NCBI GenBank assembly: GCA_036375715.1
Contig: DASVBS010000005.1
Location: 1-64,000, forward strand
Source: Longimicrobiaceae bacterium
GTDB taxonomy: Bacteria > Gemmatimonadota > Gemmatimonadetes > Longimicrobiales > Longimicrobiaceae
DNA length: 64,000 nt
Direction of reading: 5' to 3'
In this document: piece by piece, positions 15,938 to 25,007 of the stretch
How the letters are laid out: every line of letters begins with the position of its first letter
Position numbering within the stretch: position 1 is the first letter of the stretch
Program-made: the position numbers and the translations under genes
The notes under the pieces: model-generated
The model's database searches: none
Told to the model about the DNA's origin: nothing
What the model saw: the letters and a program-made list of their open reading frames with translations, nothing else

Positions 15938-18265
15938 TCAACTTTCCTCCTCCTCCACCTCCTGCTTCCCCCTCAGATCAAACTCCGGCGGCTCCACCCC
16001 CAGCAGGTGCCGCACGAAGTAGTCCCAGCGCCGCCGCGTGAAATACGGATGGTTGCCGAAGCTGTGCGGCTGGTTGGGCATGATGATCAGGTCGAAATCC
16101 TTGTTCGCCTCGATCAACGCCTGCGCCATGCGGATGGTGGCCGAGACGGGGACGTTCTCGTCGATATCGCCGTGCGCCAGCAGGAGGTGGCCCTGCAGCC
16201 GATGCGCCAGGGCTAAGTTGGACTGCGCCTGGTAGTGCGGCCCGATCGGGTAACCCATCCACTGGGTGTTCCACCAGGCCTTGTCTAGCTGGTGATCATG
16301 GTTGCCCGCCGAGGCTACACCGACGGTGTAGAACTCGGGGTGGGCCAGCAGTGCACGGGCAGCGCTGTAGCCGCCCGCCGAGTGACCGTAGATCCCCACC
16401 CGGGTGAGATCCAGGTACGGCCTCTCGGCGGCGAGCTGCTGCAGCGCCCCGATGTGGTCCTCGAAGCCGCTGTCTCCCAGGTTGCGGAAGGACAGGCGCT
16501 GAAACTCTCGCCCCCGCCCGGCCGTCCCCAGGCCGTCCACCATGAAGCCGATGAACCCCAGCTCCGCGATCGCCTGGACGCTGCTCCGGTAGGCGTCGAA
16601 CCGCTTCGGGGTGAAGAAGCCGTGCGGGCCGGTGTAGATCTGCTCGACGATGGGGTACTTCCGGTTCGGGTCGAAGTTCGACGGGAACCAGAGCAGGCCG
16701 TAGATGTCGGTCTCGCCGTCCCGCGCCTTGACCCGGAAGGGCTCGGGGGCTTTCCACCCCGTGGCCAGCAGCCGGCTGATGTCGGCCCTCTCGAGCTCCA
16801 TCACCACCGATCCGTCCGAGACCCGCCGAACCACCGTCACCGGAGGCTCGCGCACGGTGGAGTAGGTGTCGACAAGGTAGTCGCCGCCCGGGGAGAACTC
16901 CACGTCGTGGTCCGCCGGCTCGGGGGTGAGCAGGGTCAGCCCTTCGCCGTCGAGGCCGATCGAATAGGCGTGCAGCAGGTAAGGGTCGCGGTTGGGCTCG
17001 CGTCCGCGGGCGGTGAAGTAGATCTTCCCCGCTTCCTCGTCCACCCGCTCGACGTCGTTGACGACCCAGGGGCCCCGCGTGAGCTGGCGCACCACCTTTC
17101 CGGACCCGCCGTCGACGAGATAGAGGTGGTTGTAGCCGTCCCGCTCCGAGCCCCAGAGCAGCAGACCGCTTTCCAGCTCGCGCAGGATCGTCCCGCGTGA
17201 GGTGTCCACGATCGGATCGCCCACCTCTTCGAGCACCACCCGCACCTCGCCGGTCGCCGGTTCGATCGCGCGCACCTGCTGCCGGGTGTAGCCCCGATCG
17301 GCCACGATCGCCAGCGCACGAGAGCCGTCCTCGTTCCAGCGGAAGCCGACGCCGCCGTAATACTGCATCTCGATCGGCTCCATCTTCACCGGAATGCGCC
17401 GCCACCCATCGATGGCGAAAAGCACCGGCTCGGCCGTCGGCAGCACCGAGTCCTGCGGCAGGGGATAGACGTACTGGTAGCTGACGGGACGCATCCGGTA
17501 CTCCGGCGCGTGCTGCACTACGGTCAGCTTTCCCGCCTTCCGCGAATCGATGCGGTACGTCAGGAGATAGGCGGAGTCGGGCGACCAGAAGACCGCGGAG
17601 GGCTGCTCGATCTCCTGGCTACGCTCCTCGATGAGGTTCAGCGGGTTGGGGAGCGGAGTCGCGTAGCCCCAGTGCCGCTCCCCGTCGTCGGTGAGCTGGA
17701 TTTCCTCGCCCGTCTCCAGCGAGCGCACCCACAGGTTGTAGCCCCGCACAAAGGCCTGCCAGTGGTCGTCGGGCGATCGGCCCCGCATGCGCGGTTCGCC
17801 GGGACGCTCGATGCAGTCGTAGTCGGCCAGGGAGCACTGCCAGCGCACCTCCTCCACCCCGAACTCGATGCTGTCGGCGGCCTCGTTGAATTCGATCGAC
17901 CGGAAGGGAAACTCGCCGGGCAGGACCTCCTCCCCGAGCGCCCGCGACAGCGCGGCCGCCAGCCGCTCGTGATCGAAGGCCGGCTGGCGCGTAGCCGTGG
18001 TCGGGTCGACAAGCACGAACTCGCTGGTGCCGTCCGGGTGATCGCGGCGGTACCAGAAGCGCTCCCCCTCCTCCCCGATCCACCCCGGGTTCACCGACTC
18101 GTAGAAGACCAGCTCGTCCGCCCGCTCCCCGTAGAACTGCGCAGCCCGCTGGTAGTCCTCGAGCGTTCCCTGTGCTGTGGCGGGTACGGCGAGGAGGGGA
18201 TGCAGCGTCAGCGCGCCAAGCAACGACACGGCGCGCAGGTCCCGGCTGATCTCCCGTGCGCTCAT
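15938..18265 (-). CDS. S9 family (DPP4-like) prolyl peptidase, exported
   Basis: 775 residues from ATG 18265, which overlaps the upstream stop as ATGA, so translation is coupled. Signal peptide ~1-32 (LLGALTLHPLLAVPATAQ). Residues ~60-480 form the DPP4-type beta-propeller; the C-terminal alpha/beta-hydrolase has GIYGHSAGGYSA (Ser), HGDIDENVP (Asp) and NQPHSFG (His). S9B enzymes release X-Pro dipeptides. Beside a hydroxyproline catabolic operon and a SusCD pair, its likely job is trimming proline/hydroxyproline-rich peptides in the periplasm. The acidic C-terminal tail (KQEVEEEES) is encoded in low-complexity CTCCTC sequence. Confidence 0.9.
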   Translation of the reverse strand: MSAREISRDLRAVSLLGALTLHPLLAVPATAQGTLEDYQRAAQFYGERADELVFYESVNPGWIGEEGERFWYRRDHPDGTSEFVLVDPTTATRQPAFDHERLAAALSRALGEEVLPGEFPFRSIEFNEAADSIEFGVEEVRWQCSLADYDCIERPGEPRMRGRSPDDHWQAFVRGYNLWVRSLETGEEIQLTDDGERHWGYATPLPNPLNLIEERSQEIEQPSAVFWSPDSAYLLTYRIDSRKAGKLTVVQHAPEYRMRPVSYQYVYPLPQDSVLPTAEPVLFAIDGWRRIPVKMEPIEMQYYGGVGFRWNEDGSRALAIVADRGYTRQQVRAIEPATGEVRVVLEEVGDPIVDTSRGTILRELESGLLLWGSERDGYNHLYLVDGGSGKVVRQLTRGPWVVNDVERVDEEAGKIYFTARGREPNRDPYLLHAYSIGLDGEGLTLLTPEPADHDVEFSPGGDYLVDTYSTVREPPVTVVRRVSDGSVVMELERADISRLLATGWKAPEPFRVKARDGETDIYGLLWFPSNFDPNRKYPIVEQIYTGPHGFFTPKRFDAYRSSVQAIAELGFIGFMVDGLGTAGRGREFQRLSFRNLGDSGFEDHIGALQQLAAERPYLDLTRVGIYGHSAGGYSAARALLAHPEFYTVGVASAGNHDHQLDKAWWNTQWMGYPIGPHYQAQSNLALAHRLQGHLLLAHGDIDENVPVSATIRMAQALIEANKDFDLIIMPNQPHSFGNHPYFTRRRWDYFVRHLLGVEPPEFDLRGKQEVEEEES

Positions 18266-20070
18266 AGCGGATCCCCCGCGAAGCGCCAGGAGGTGGTGTA
18301 GTCCTCCGGAAGTGGCTGCCCCAGCAGGCGGGCGCGCACCATCTCGATAGGCATGCTCCCTCCCTGCATGATCGCATCGTGGAAGTCCCGCTCGGACATG
18401 CGACCGCTGTCGACCAGCTCGGCGCGCAGCGCGCGAAGCTGCATCCCGCCAAGCATGTAGGCCGCCTGGTAGAGCGGCGAATACGAGCCGATGAAGGATC
18501 GCCGCACCTCGGCCTCGGCGTTCGCCCGCTCGTGGCCGACGCGCTCCACCAGGAAGTCCACCGCCTCCTCGGGGGTCATCGTGCCCAGGTGGAAGCGGAG
18601 CGAGAAGATGATCCGCGCCGCCCGATGCATCCTCCAGAAGAGCATCCCGATCCGGTCTTCGGGGCCGCGAGGGAAGCCCTTGTCCCAGAGCACCATCTCC
18701 CAGTAGAGCGACCATCCCTCCACCCAGAACGGAGTGGAGAAGACGTCGCGGTGCTCGTTGAAGCGCTGGCGCATGAAGCCCTGCAGGTGATGCCCGGGGA
18801 TGAGCTCGTGGTGGACGGTGGCGCGGTTGAAGTGCGGGTTGTTCCCCCGCATGCTCATCAGCTTGTCCTCGTGCTCCATATCGTCGGTCGGGTACGACAC
18901 CCGGATGACCTCTCCGCCCAGGAAGAAGGGGTTCACCAGCTGTCGCTCGGGCGACATCATCTCGATGCGCCAGATCTCGCTCGCCAGCGGCGGCACGGTG
19001 ATGGAGCTGTCCCGCTGGATGAACGCCTCGGATTCGTAGGCGATATCGCGCACCACCCCCGGCTTCTGCCCGGGTGGCACGGCGGTTCGCTTGACCGCCT
19101 CCTGGGCCGCCTTCCAGTCGTCGCCAAACCCCATCTCATTCGAGGCGCGCAGCAACTCCGCCTCGCACCACTCGAACTCCTTTTCCGCGATGGCGATCAG
19201 CTCCTCGGCGGTGTAGGGGATCATCTCGTGCTTCAGATGGGCCTCGAGCCCTTCCGCGCCGATCGGATCGCCGATGATCGGATCGATCTCCCCCGGCCGG
19301 ATCCCCACCAGCTCCCGGCGAATGATCTCGCGGTACCTCTGCAGCGCGGAATCCAGCGCCGCGTGGGGCTTCTCGGTCCACCAGGTGAAGAGCGGGTCGT
19401 AGCCGGCGTAGAAGCCGTACCAGGAGTTGAGGGTGTTGCGCAGGGTCGCGAGGTGCTCGGCGGAGCGATACGCCACCACCTTGGAGACCGCGCGTAGCTC
19501 GCGGGCGGAGTCGGCGGAGCCCTCCACGAGGTGGGTAAGCGAGTCGACCACTTTCGCCAGGTCCGCCAGCTCCTGCGCCGCGGCTCGCGGGTCCACGTCG
19601 CGGCGCTCGCGTCGGGCGAGCTGCAACTGCTGGATCCGCGAGGCAAAGGGGAGCAGGATATACATCTCCCGCTCATGGCGTTCGCGCTCCTGCAGCAACG
19701 CCAGCTCGAACTCCACCTGGTGTCGCAGGAGGATATGGTCGATTTGCGCCTCCAGGCTGAGCGAAGCGAAATCCGCCGCCTCGAGCGCCTGCTGCCAGCC
19801 CAGGTAGAAGCGCTTCAGGCGGTCGCGAACCACCGGCGAGTACTCGACGTCGTACCGCCGATGGAGCGCCGCGCGGTCCTCCTGGAATCGTCGCACCGCC
19901 GACTCGAGCTCGCTCCGACCGCGGTCGAAGGCCACCAGGGCGGAGAGCTCCGGCACCGGCTTTTCCCAGCCTCGCGCGAGGACTGGGGATCGGGCCGACT
20001 GGGAGGACTGCGCGACCGCAAGGGTTGGAAAGGCGAGCGTGAGGACGGCAATCACGAACGGAGGACGCAT
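18262..20070 (-). CDS. DUF885 family metallopeptidase-like protein, exported
   Basis: 602 residues with signal peptide MRPPFVIAVLTLAFPTLAVA cut near AQS. DUF885 (PF05960) proteins are all-helical and carry an HExxH zinc site, seen here as VHHELIPGHHLQ; EGWSLYWEMVLWDKG downstream supplies a third Glu ligand. They are considered carboxypeptidase-like. Length is normal (~580-600). Its stop overlaps the S9 peptidase start by 4 bp. It begins 84 bp after the DHDPS-like gene, with a hairpin in the gap. The pair may act on peptides imported by the divergent SusCD system. Confidence 0.9.
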   Translation of the reverse strand: MRPPFVIAVLTLAFPTLAVAQSSQSARSPVLARGWEKPVPELSALVAFDRGRSELESAVRRFQEDRAALHRRYDVEYSPVVRDRLKRFYLGWQQALEAADFASLSLEAQIDHILLRHQVEFELALLQERERHEREMYILLPFASRIQQLQLARRERRDVDPRAAAQELADLAKVVDSLTHLVEGSADSARELRAVSKVVAYRSAEHLATLRNTLNSWYGFYAGYDPLFTWWTEKPHAALDSALQRYREIIRRELVGIRPGEIDPIIGDPIGAEGLEAHLKHEMIPYTAEELIAIAEKEFEWCEAELLRASNEMGFGDDWKAAQEAVKRTAVPPGQKPGVVRDIAYESEAFIQRDSSITVPPLASEIWRIEMMSPERQLVNPFFLGGEVIRVSYPTDDMEHEDKLMSMRGNNPHFNRATVHHELIPGHHLQGFMRQRFNEHRDVFSTPFWVEGWSLYWEMVLWDKGFPRGPEDRIGMLFWRMHRAARIIFSLRFHLGTMTPEEAVDFLVERVGHERANAEAEVRRSFIGSYSPLYQAAYMLGGMQLRALRAELVDSGRMSERDFHDAIMQGGSMPIEMVRARLLGQPLPEDYTTSWRFAGDPL

Positions 20071-20116
20071 CGTTGCCTCGAGCTGGTTGGGATTCTGAAC
20101 CGCTGAGGTGCAAGTG

Positions 20117-20138
20117 CCGGCCGCCGAGGGGCGGCCGG
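20117..20138. terminator. Strong hairpin between the deaminase and DUF885 genes
   Basis: A perfect 9-bp GC-only stem: CCGGCCGCC (20117-20125) with GGCGGCCGG (20130-20138), loop GAGG. No U-run follows on the minus strand. It may attenuate read-through or protect the 3' end of the upstream message, giving lower peptidase expression than the catabolic genes. Confidence 0.5.
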
Positions 20139-20154
20139 ATCGGCCGGTTGGACG

Positions 20155-21066
20155 TCAGGCTGCTGCCGCCCGTGCCGGGTGGCCCAGCCGCTCCTCGATC
20201 AGCTTTTCGGCGGCCGCGAGCTCCTCGCCCACGAGGGGCAGACGTGGCGGACGGACGCGTTCGCTGCCGAGACCAACGGCACGCTGCACGAGCTTGATGA
20301 GCTGCACGAACTTGGGCACGGTGTCGAACCGCAGCAGGGGAAGGAACCAGTCATAGAGTTGCAGCGCCCGCTCGCGGTCTCCGGAAATGGCCAGGTTGAA
20401 GAGGCGCACCGATTCCTCCGGCAGGGCATTCACCAGCCCCGCGATCCACCCGGTCGCCCCTACGGCTACCGACTCGACGATCAGATCGTCGATCCCAACG
20501 AAGATCCGGATCTCGTCGCCAAGGAGCTCCCGGATCGCGCTCACCCGGCGCACATCGCCCCCCGACTCCTTGACCGCATGCAGGTTGCGGTGCTCGCGCG
20601 CGAGCTGGGCGATTTGCGGCGCGACCACGTCGGTGCCATAGGCGATGGGGTTGTTGTAGAGCATGCAGGAGAGCGGCGTCGCCTGCAGCACCGCTGAGAA
20701 GTGCGCTTCCGTCTCGCGCCAGTCCCCGCGGTAGACGTAGGGCGGGAGCACCATCAACCCGTCGGCGCCCGCCTCCCGGGCCGCCTGCGCGAGCTGGACG
20801 CACTCCTGGGTCGCCAGTCCCGCGATCCCCGCCACCACCGGCACGGAGCGGTCGAGCGCGTCGCGCAGCGCACGGACGATGGCCACCTTCTCCTCGAAGG
20901 TCAGCGTGTTCGCCTCGCCGAGCGAACCCAACGCAACGACTCCGGTGCACCCCGCCCCCACCAATCGCTGGGCGTGCTCCTGGATGAAGGCGAGGTCCAC
21001 CGAACCATCTTCCTTGAAGGGGGTGGTGATCGCCGGCATCACACCGCTCCACTGCTCCCTATCCAT
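20155..21066 (-). CDS. DHDPS/NAL-family protein, probable pyrroline-4-hydroxy-2-carboxylate deaminase
   Basis: 303 residues from ATG 21066, with AGGAG 5 bp upstream; a start at 21090 would overlap the previous stop as ATGA and is an alternative. DHDPS-family TIM barrel: MPAITTPFKEDGSVD, GALGSLGE-like VALGSLGEANTLT, CMLYNNPIAYG (active Tyr) and LHAVKESGG (Schiff-base Lys). In 4-hydroxyproline catabolism a member of this family (LhpC) converts pyrroline-4-hydroxy-2-carboxylate to 2-oxoglutarate semialdehyde. Function is assigned from its position after the epimerase and dehydrogenase genes. The final enzyme, the semialdehyde dehydrogenase, is not in the window. Confidence 0.85.
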   Translation of the reverse strand: MDREQWSGVMPAITTPFKEDGSVDLAFIQEHAQRLVGAGCTGVVALGSLGEANTLTFEEKVAIVRALRDALDRSVPVVAGIAGLATQECVQLAQAAREAGADGLMVLPPYVYRGDWRETEAHFSAVLQATPLSCMLYNNPIAYGTDVVAPQIAQLAREHRNLHAVKESGGDVRRVSAIRELLGDEIRIFVGIDDLIVESVAVGATGWIAGLVNALPEESVRLFNLAISGDRERALQLYDWFLPLLRFDTVPKFVQLIKLVQRAVGLGSERVRPPRLPLVGEELAAAEKLIEERLGHPARAAAA

Positions 21067-21086
21067 GCCTGCTCCTGGTTGAGTTG

Positions 21087-22433
21087 TCATTCGTGGTCGG
21101 CCTCGCCCGTGAGCGCGCCGACCGTGGCGACCGTGACCGGAGTGCGGCCGCTCTCGAGGGTCCAGCCGTAGAGGAAGTGCACGGCGGGACCGCAGACCCG
21201 CGCCTGGCACGGTCCCATTCCGATGCGCGTATAGAGCTTGGCCTGGCGGCCGCTCCACTCCGGACGCAGTGCCCCGCAGGCCACGTCCTCGCACCGGCAG
21301 ATCGTGGTCGCTTCGTCCGCGAGGGCCTTCAGCTCGGGCCGGAGGGCGAAGGTGTCGCGCAGTCGCCGGGCGAAGCGGCGCGCCCGATCACGGGCGCGCA
21401 TGAAGGAGGCAGCCAGCTCCGGTCGCCCCGCAGCCGCGGCGCCGGCAACGAAGCCCTCGGCCAGCGCTGCCTCCATGCCGCCGATACCCGTTGCTTCCCC
21501 CGCGCACCACACCCCGTCCACGCTGGTGCGCTGCAGCTCGTCCACCTGCACCGCGCCATCCACCAGGGCGCAGCCGAGGAGGCGAGCCAGCGTCAGGTTG
21601 GGCACGAGCCCGAACCCGGTGCAGAGCAGGTCGCAGGAGATGGTCCTCGTCCGTCCCCGCACTGTCACGTCGACCTCCTCGACGCGGTCGCGGCCGCGCG
21701 CCCGGAGTACCCAGCTCCCGGCCCGATAAGGCCCCGTTCCTGCCGCGAGCCGGTAGCGGGCTGCCTCCAGCAGCCTGCGCGGCTCCCGCCAGAGGCCCGC
21801 GGCGAACGCCCCCACCCGGCGGGCGGGTGCCTGCTCCGCGACGACCTGGATCGATGCGCCTGTCCGCGCCAGCGCCGCCGAGACCGGGAGCAGCAGGGGG
21901 CCGCTGCCCGCCAGCACCACCCGCCGGCCCGAGAAGCTCGTCCCCGACTTCAGGAGAGCCTGCGCGCCTCCCACCCCTACCACCCCCGGCAGAGTCCAGC
22001 CGGGGAAGGGGAGGAAGTGCTCGCGTGCCCCGGTGGCCAGGACCACCGCTCCTGCCTCGATCCTCTCCGCCCCGCCTTGCCCCTCGGCGAGCAGCCGGAT
22101 TGGCGCAGAGGAGGCGCGCCCTCCGGACGCGTGCTCTTCTGACGCATGCTTTCCAGATACGTGCTCTCCAGAGGCCTGCTCCACACGGGCGACCTCGACA
22201 TCGACGATGGCGGTCGAAGTGCGTAGCTCCGCACCGCAGCGGTGGAGGCGCGCGAGCCACGGCACAGCCGCGGCGGGCGCCTCCCCCTCGCGGTGCCGCC
22301 AGATCTGCCCGCCCGGTCGCGGCCCTTCGTCCACCAGCAGCACCCTCCGCCCCGCCTCCGCCGCCGCCACCGCCGCGGCGATGCCGGCCGGCCCCCCGCC
22401 GATCACCGCTACGTCGCAGCGGGTCACCACCAT
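21087..22433 (-). CDS. D-hydroxyproline dehydrogenase, FAD/[2Fe-2S] alpha subunit
   Basis: 448 residues from ATG 22433 (GTG 22445 also possible). Starts 4 nt after the ferredoxin-like gene. N-terminal Rossmann FAD site VAVIGGGPAGIAAAVAAAEAG, a second dinucleotide site VLAGSGPLLLPVSAALA, and a C-terminal BFD-like [2Fe-2S] module with CRCED and later CQARVC. This is the HcnB/OoxA/LhpF-type alpha subunit seen in heteromeric D-hydroxyproline or octopine dehydrogenases. Between residues ~85 and 107 it carries a pentapeptide repeat (EHVSG, KHASE, EHASG) encoded by four 15-bp DNA repeats, an odd insertion in an enzyme core. Confidence 0.85.
   Translation of the reverse strand: MVVTRCDVAVIGGGPAGIAAAVAAAEAGRRVLLVDEGPRPGGQIWRHREGEAPAAAVPWLARLHRCGAELRTSTAIVDVEVARVEQASGEHVSGKHASEEHASGGRASSAPIRLLAEGQGGAERIEAGAVVLATGAREHFLPFPGWTLPGVVGVGGAQALLKSGTSFSGRRVVLAGSGPLLLPVSAALARTGASIQVVAEQAPARRVGAFAAGLWREPRRLLEAARYRLAAGTGPYRAGSWVLRARGRDRVEEVDVTVRGRTRTISCDLLCTGFGLVPNLTLARLLGCALVDGAVQVDELQRTSVDGVWCAGEATGIGGMEAALAEGFVAGAAAAGRPELAASFMRARDRARRFARRLRDTFALRPELKALADEATTICRCEDVACGALRPEWSGRQAKLYTRIGMGPCQARVCGPAVHFLYGWTLESGRTPVTVATVGALTGEADHE
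22126..22185. repeat. In-gene 15-bp tandem repeat, four units
   Basis: Four 15-base units (22126, 22141, 22156, 22171) of the form GACGCGTGCTCTTCT with changes. They add about 20 Gly/Ser/His/Glu residues in frame to the dehydrogenase alpha subunit. Confidence 0.8.
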
Positions 22434-22437
22434 CCCC

Positions 22438-22692
22438 TCAGCCACCGGTGGTCACCTTCATCCCGTCCCGCACCACGACGAGGCAGGCGCGCTGGTGCGC
22501 CCTCCCATCGATGGTCACCCGGCACTCGTGGCAGGTGCCCATGCCGCAGAGAGGCCCGCGCCCCTCCCCTCGCACCGACCTGCGGAAGGCGGTGACCCCT
22601 ACGTTCAGCAGCGCCGCCGCCACACTGACGCCCCGCGGCACCGCCATCTCGCGGCCGTCGACCGTGATCGCCACCAGGTCGGAATGGGTCAT
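22438..22692 (-). CDS. D-hydroxyproline dehydrogenase, small 2Fe-2S (gamma) subunit
   Basis: 84 residues from ATG 22692, 6 nt after the previous stop. Fer2_4-type (PF13510) ferredoxin-like protein: AITVDGREMAVPRGVSVAAA and the cluster motif CGMGTCHECRVTIDG with a fourth Cys in QRAC. Such HcnA-like subunits pass electrons from the flavin subunits to the quinone pool. Position between alpha and beta subunit genes fits the three-subunit enzyme. Confidence 0.9.
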   Translation of the reverse strand: MTHSDLVAITVDGREMAVPRGVSVAAALLNVGVTAFRRSVRGEGRGPLCGMGTCHECRVTIDGRAHQRACLVVVRDGMKVTTGG

Positions 22693-22698
22693 CGACAA

Positions 22699-23838
22699 TC
22701 AGGGCGTGGCTTCGTAGGGGCTCGCTGCCTGGGCCTGCACCCGGCCGGGCAGGTACGGCCGCGGGTCGATCGGTGGCGTGCGGTCGAGAATCAGATCCGC
22801 CAGGATGCGCGCCGTTGCGGGCGCCGTGGTGATTCCCAAACCCTCGTGCCCTGCCGCGATCCAGAGACCGGGCACCTCCTCCCAGGGACCGATCAGGGGC
22901 AGCTTGTCAGCGGTGGCGGGACGGAAACCGGTCCACACCCGGGTCACCGCCAGTTCCGACAGGCGCGGAAGGAAGTCGACCGCCCGGCGCAGCATTGCCC
23001 CCAGGACGGCCCGGTTGGTTCGCCCGTCCCACCCCACCAGCTCACGCGAGGACCCGATCAGCAGCTGGCCCGTGCGTCGTGGCTGCACGTTGAAGGCGAC
23101 CGATTCCGAGCTCATCACGTGGGCGCTGGTCAGGTAGCCCAGCTCTACCAACTGATGGCGGCAGAACCCCGGGTAGCGGTCGGTGATCGCCAGGTGCCCC
23201 TTACGCGGCACGATCGGCAAGCCGGGCATGAGCGCCGGCGCGGCCGCTCCGGCCGCGTTCACCACGAGATCCCCGCGCACCCGCTCGCCATTCGCCAGCA
23301 CCACCTCGCCCGCCCTGATCTCCCGTACCGCGACCCCTTCCCGGAACAGTGCCCCCGAGCGTTGCGCCTCCTCGGCGAAGAATCGCGCCGCCCCCGGGGG
23401 ATACAGTATCCGGTCGCCCGGAACGAGCAGCGCGCCCGCCAGCCCCGGGCGCAGCATCGGTTCGGCCTCGAGCAGAGCCGCGCTGTCCAGGATCTCTGTG
23501 GAAACGCCGGCGCGCGCGTACAGCTCCTGCTTCCGCCGCACCGCCTCGAGTTGCTGCACGTCCTCGGCCAGCCACAGCGTACCACACGGATCCCACTCGC
23601 AGGCGCCTGGCAGGGCGTCCGCCAGTTCCTCCCACAGCTGCAGGGAGAGGGCGGTCAGGGCGAGCTGCTCCTCGGAGTCGTCCATGACCACCAAGTGACC
23701 CATCCCCGCGGCGGTGGTCCCACCCCCCACGAACGCCGATTCCAGCAGCGTCACCGCCATCCCTTCTCGCGCCAGCGCGTGCGCGCAGGCAGCCCCTACG
23801 ATTCCCCCGCCGATCACCACCGCGTGGCTGCTGGCCAT
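22699..23838 (-). CDS. D-hydroxyproline dehydrogenase, FAD (DAO-like) beta subunit
   Basis: 379 residues from ATG 23838, whose first base is the last base of the upstream TGA. DAO-family (PF01266) flavoprotein: AVVIGGGIVGAACAHALAREG at the N-terminus, GMGHLVVMDD, RVWTGFRPATADKLPLIG and AAGHEGLGITTAPATA near the C-terminus. It belongs to the HcnC/LhpB-type catalytic subunit that oxidises cis-4-hydroxy-D-proline to the pyrroline. The longer frame upstream runs inside the epimerase gene and is not used. Confidence 0.88.
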   Translation of the reverse strand: MASSHAVVIGGGIVGAACAHALAREGMAVTLLESAFVGGGTTAAGMGHLVVMDDSEEQLALTALSLQLWEELADALPGACEWDPCGTLWLAEDVQQLEAVRRKQELYARAGVSTEILDSAALLEAEPMLRPGLAGALLVPGDRILYPPGAARFFAEEAQRSGALFREGVAVREIRAGEVVLANGERVRGDLVVNAAGAAAPALMPGLPIVPRKGHLAITDRYPGFCRHQLVELGYLTSAHVMSSESVAFNVQPRRTGQLLIGSSRELVGWDGRTNRAVLGAMLRRAVDFLPRLSELAVTRVWTGFRPATADKLPLIGPWEEVPGLWIAAGHEGLGITTAPATARILADLILDRTPPIDPRPYLPGRVQAQAASPYEATP

Positions 23839-25007
23839 CAGTGATCGGCCGGCGAAAATCCGCCGCGGAGCGGATCGGCGGGGTCGAAGAGGAGCGTGGC
23901 GCGCGCGGTCACGTACGCACTCCCCCGGATGTGGGGCACCAGCTCGCCCCCATCCTCCTGTAGCCAGCCGGTGAAGAGCCCCCCGGTGATGCTCTCCTGG
24001 CGCCACTCCTGTCCGGGCCGCAGCTCTTCGCGCGCGTACAGGACGGCCAGCTTGGCCGATGTGCCGGTACCGCACGGGGAGCGATCGTACTCGCCGCCGG
24101 GGCAGAGCACGAAGTTCCGCGTGTCGACGCCCGGTGTGGGCGAGGGCGCATACAGCTCGACGTGGTCGATTTCCGCGCCGCCCTCGCCGGTGACCCCGCT
24201 GTCGCGCAGCGCGGCCCTGACGCGGCGGGTCACCGACAGCAGCTCGGCCAGGTTGCGCAGCTCGAGCGCGGGTTCCGGCAGATGGGCGATGAAGAACCAG
24301 TTGCCGCCCCAGGCGACGTCACCGCGCACCGCCCCGATACCCGGGACCTGGACCTCGACGTCCAGCGCGTATGCCCGGGCCGGTACGTTGCGCAGCGTCA
24401 CTTGCCCGTCGGGCGCGAGCTCGGCGCTCACTGTCCCCACCGGCGTGTCGATGCGCACCCCTCCGGGGCTGATCCTTCCCATGTGCTCCAGCGTGCGGAC
24501 CACCCCGATCAGGCCGTGTCCGCACATCCCCAGGTAGCCGACGTTGTTGAAGAAGACGACCCCCACCTGGGAGTCAGCCTCGACGGGCGGGGTGAGCAGC
24601 GCACCCACCACCGCCTCGTGCCCGCGCGGCTCCTGCACCACCGCGCGACGAAGATGGTCGAAGCGCGCCGCCATGTCGGCGCGGCGTTCTGCCATCGTCG
24701 CGCCCGCCGGCGGCGGCCAGCCGGCAATCACCACCCGCGTCGGCTCCCCCTCCGTGTGCGAGTCGATCACCTCGACCGAGGCGGGCCAGATTGGATCCAA
24801 TCCGTGCCCCGCTTCATCAGGCATGGGGTGCGAGCCACCGCCCTTCGTCGGGGTCGAAGCACCGGCCCGCCCGGTAGCGATGCTCACGCGCTCGTCGCCG
24901 GCGACCTGCGCGCCCTCGCTCGCGGCTGACGCGTGCTCGCCGGGCGCGCCTGATCGGCGTCCGTCGGAGGCGAGCCGCTCATCACGAGTGGTGGGGCTAC
25001 GGGTCAT
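23838..25007 (-). CDS. 4-hydroxyproline 2-epimerase (proline racemase family)
   Basis: Proline-racemase fold with both catalytic Cys present: LGMCGHGLIG and DRSPCGTGTSA, which marks an epimerase rather than the Thr-type dehydratase. It interconverts trans-4-hydroxy-L-proline and cis-4-hydroxy-D-proline, the first step of the pathway. ATG 25007 overlaps the GntR stop as ATGA and has GGGAG upstream; it adds a 61-residue Ala/Gly/Ser-rich leader. ATG 24824 (MPDEAGHG) gives 328 residues, the usual family length, with a poorer ribosome site. The leader DNA (24926-24936) shares the 11-mer GACGCGTGCTC with the repeat in the dehydrogenase gene. Confidence 0.9.
   Translation of the reverse strand: MTRSPTTRDERLASDGRRSGAPGEHASAASEGAQVAGDERVSIATGRAGASTPTKGGGSHPMPDEAGHGLDPIWPASVEVIDSHTEGEPTRVVIAGWPPPAGATMAERRADMAARFDHLRRAVVQEPRGHEAVVGALLTPPVEADSQVGVVFFNNVGYLGMCGHGLIGVVRTLEHMGRISPGGVRIDTPVGTVSAELAPDGQVTLRNVPARAYALDVEVQVPGIGAVRGDVAWGGNWFFIAHLPEPALELRNLAELLSVTRRVRAALRDSGVTGEGGAEIDHVELYAPSPTPGVDTRNFVLCPGGEYDRSPCGTGTSAKLAVLYAREELRPGQEWRQESITGGLFTGWLQEDGGELVPHIRGSAYVTARATLLFDPADPLRGGFSPADH

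Noticed and set aside
16296-17405. 369-residue frame inside the S9 peptidase gene
   Set aside because: Shifted reading of the propeller region, with strongly biased Arg/Gly/Ala composition; no start or neighbours support it.
18266-18715. Upstream extension of the S9 peptidase frame
   Set aside because: This part overlaps the DUF885 gene in another frame and has no signal peptide. The ATG at 18265 with ATGA overlap gives a correct signal sequence.
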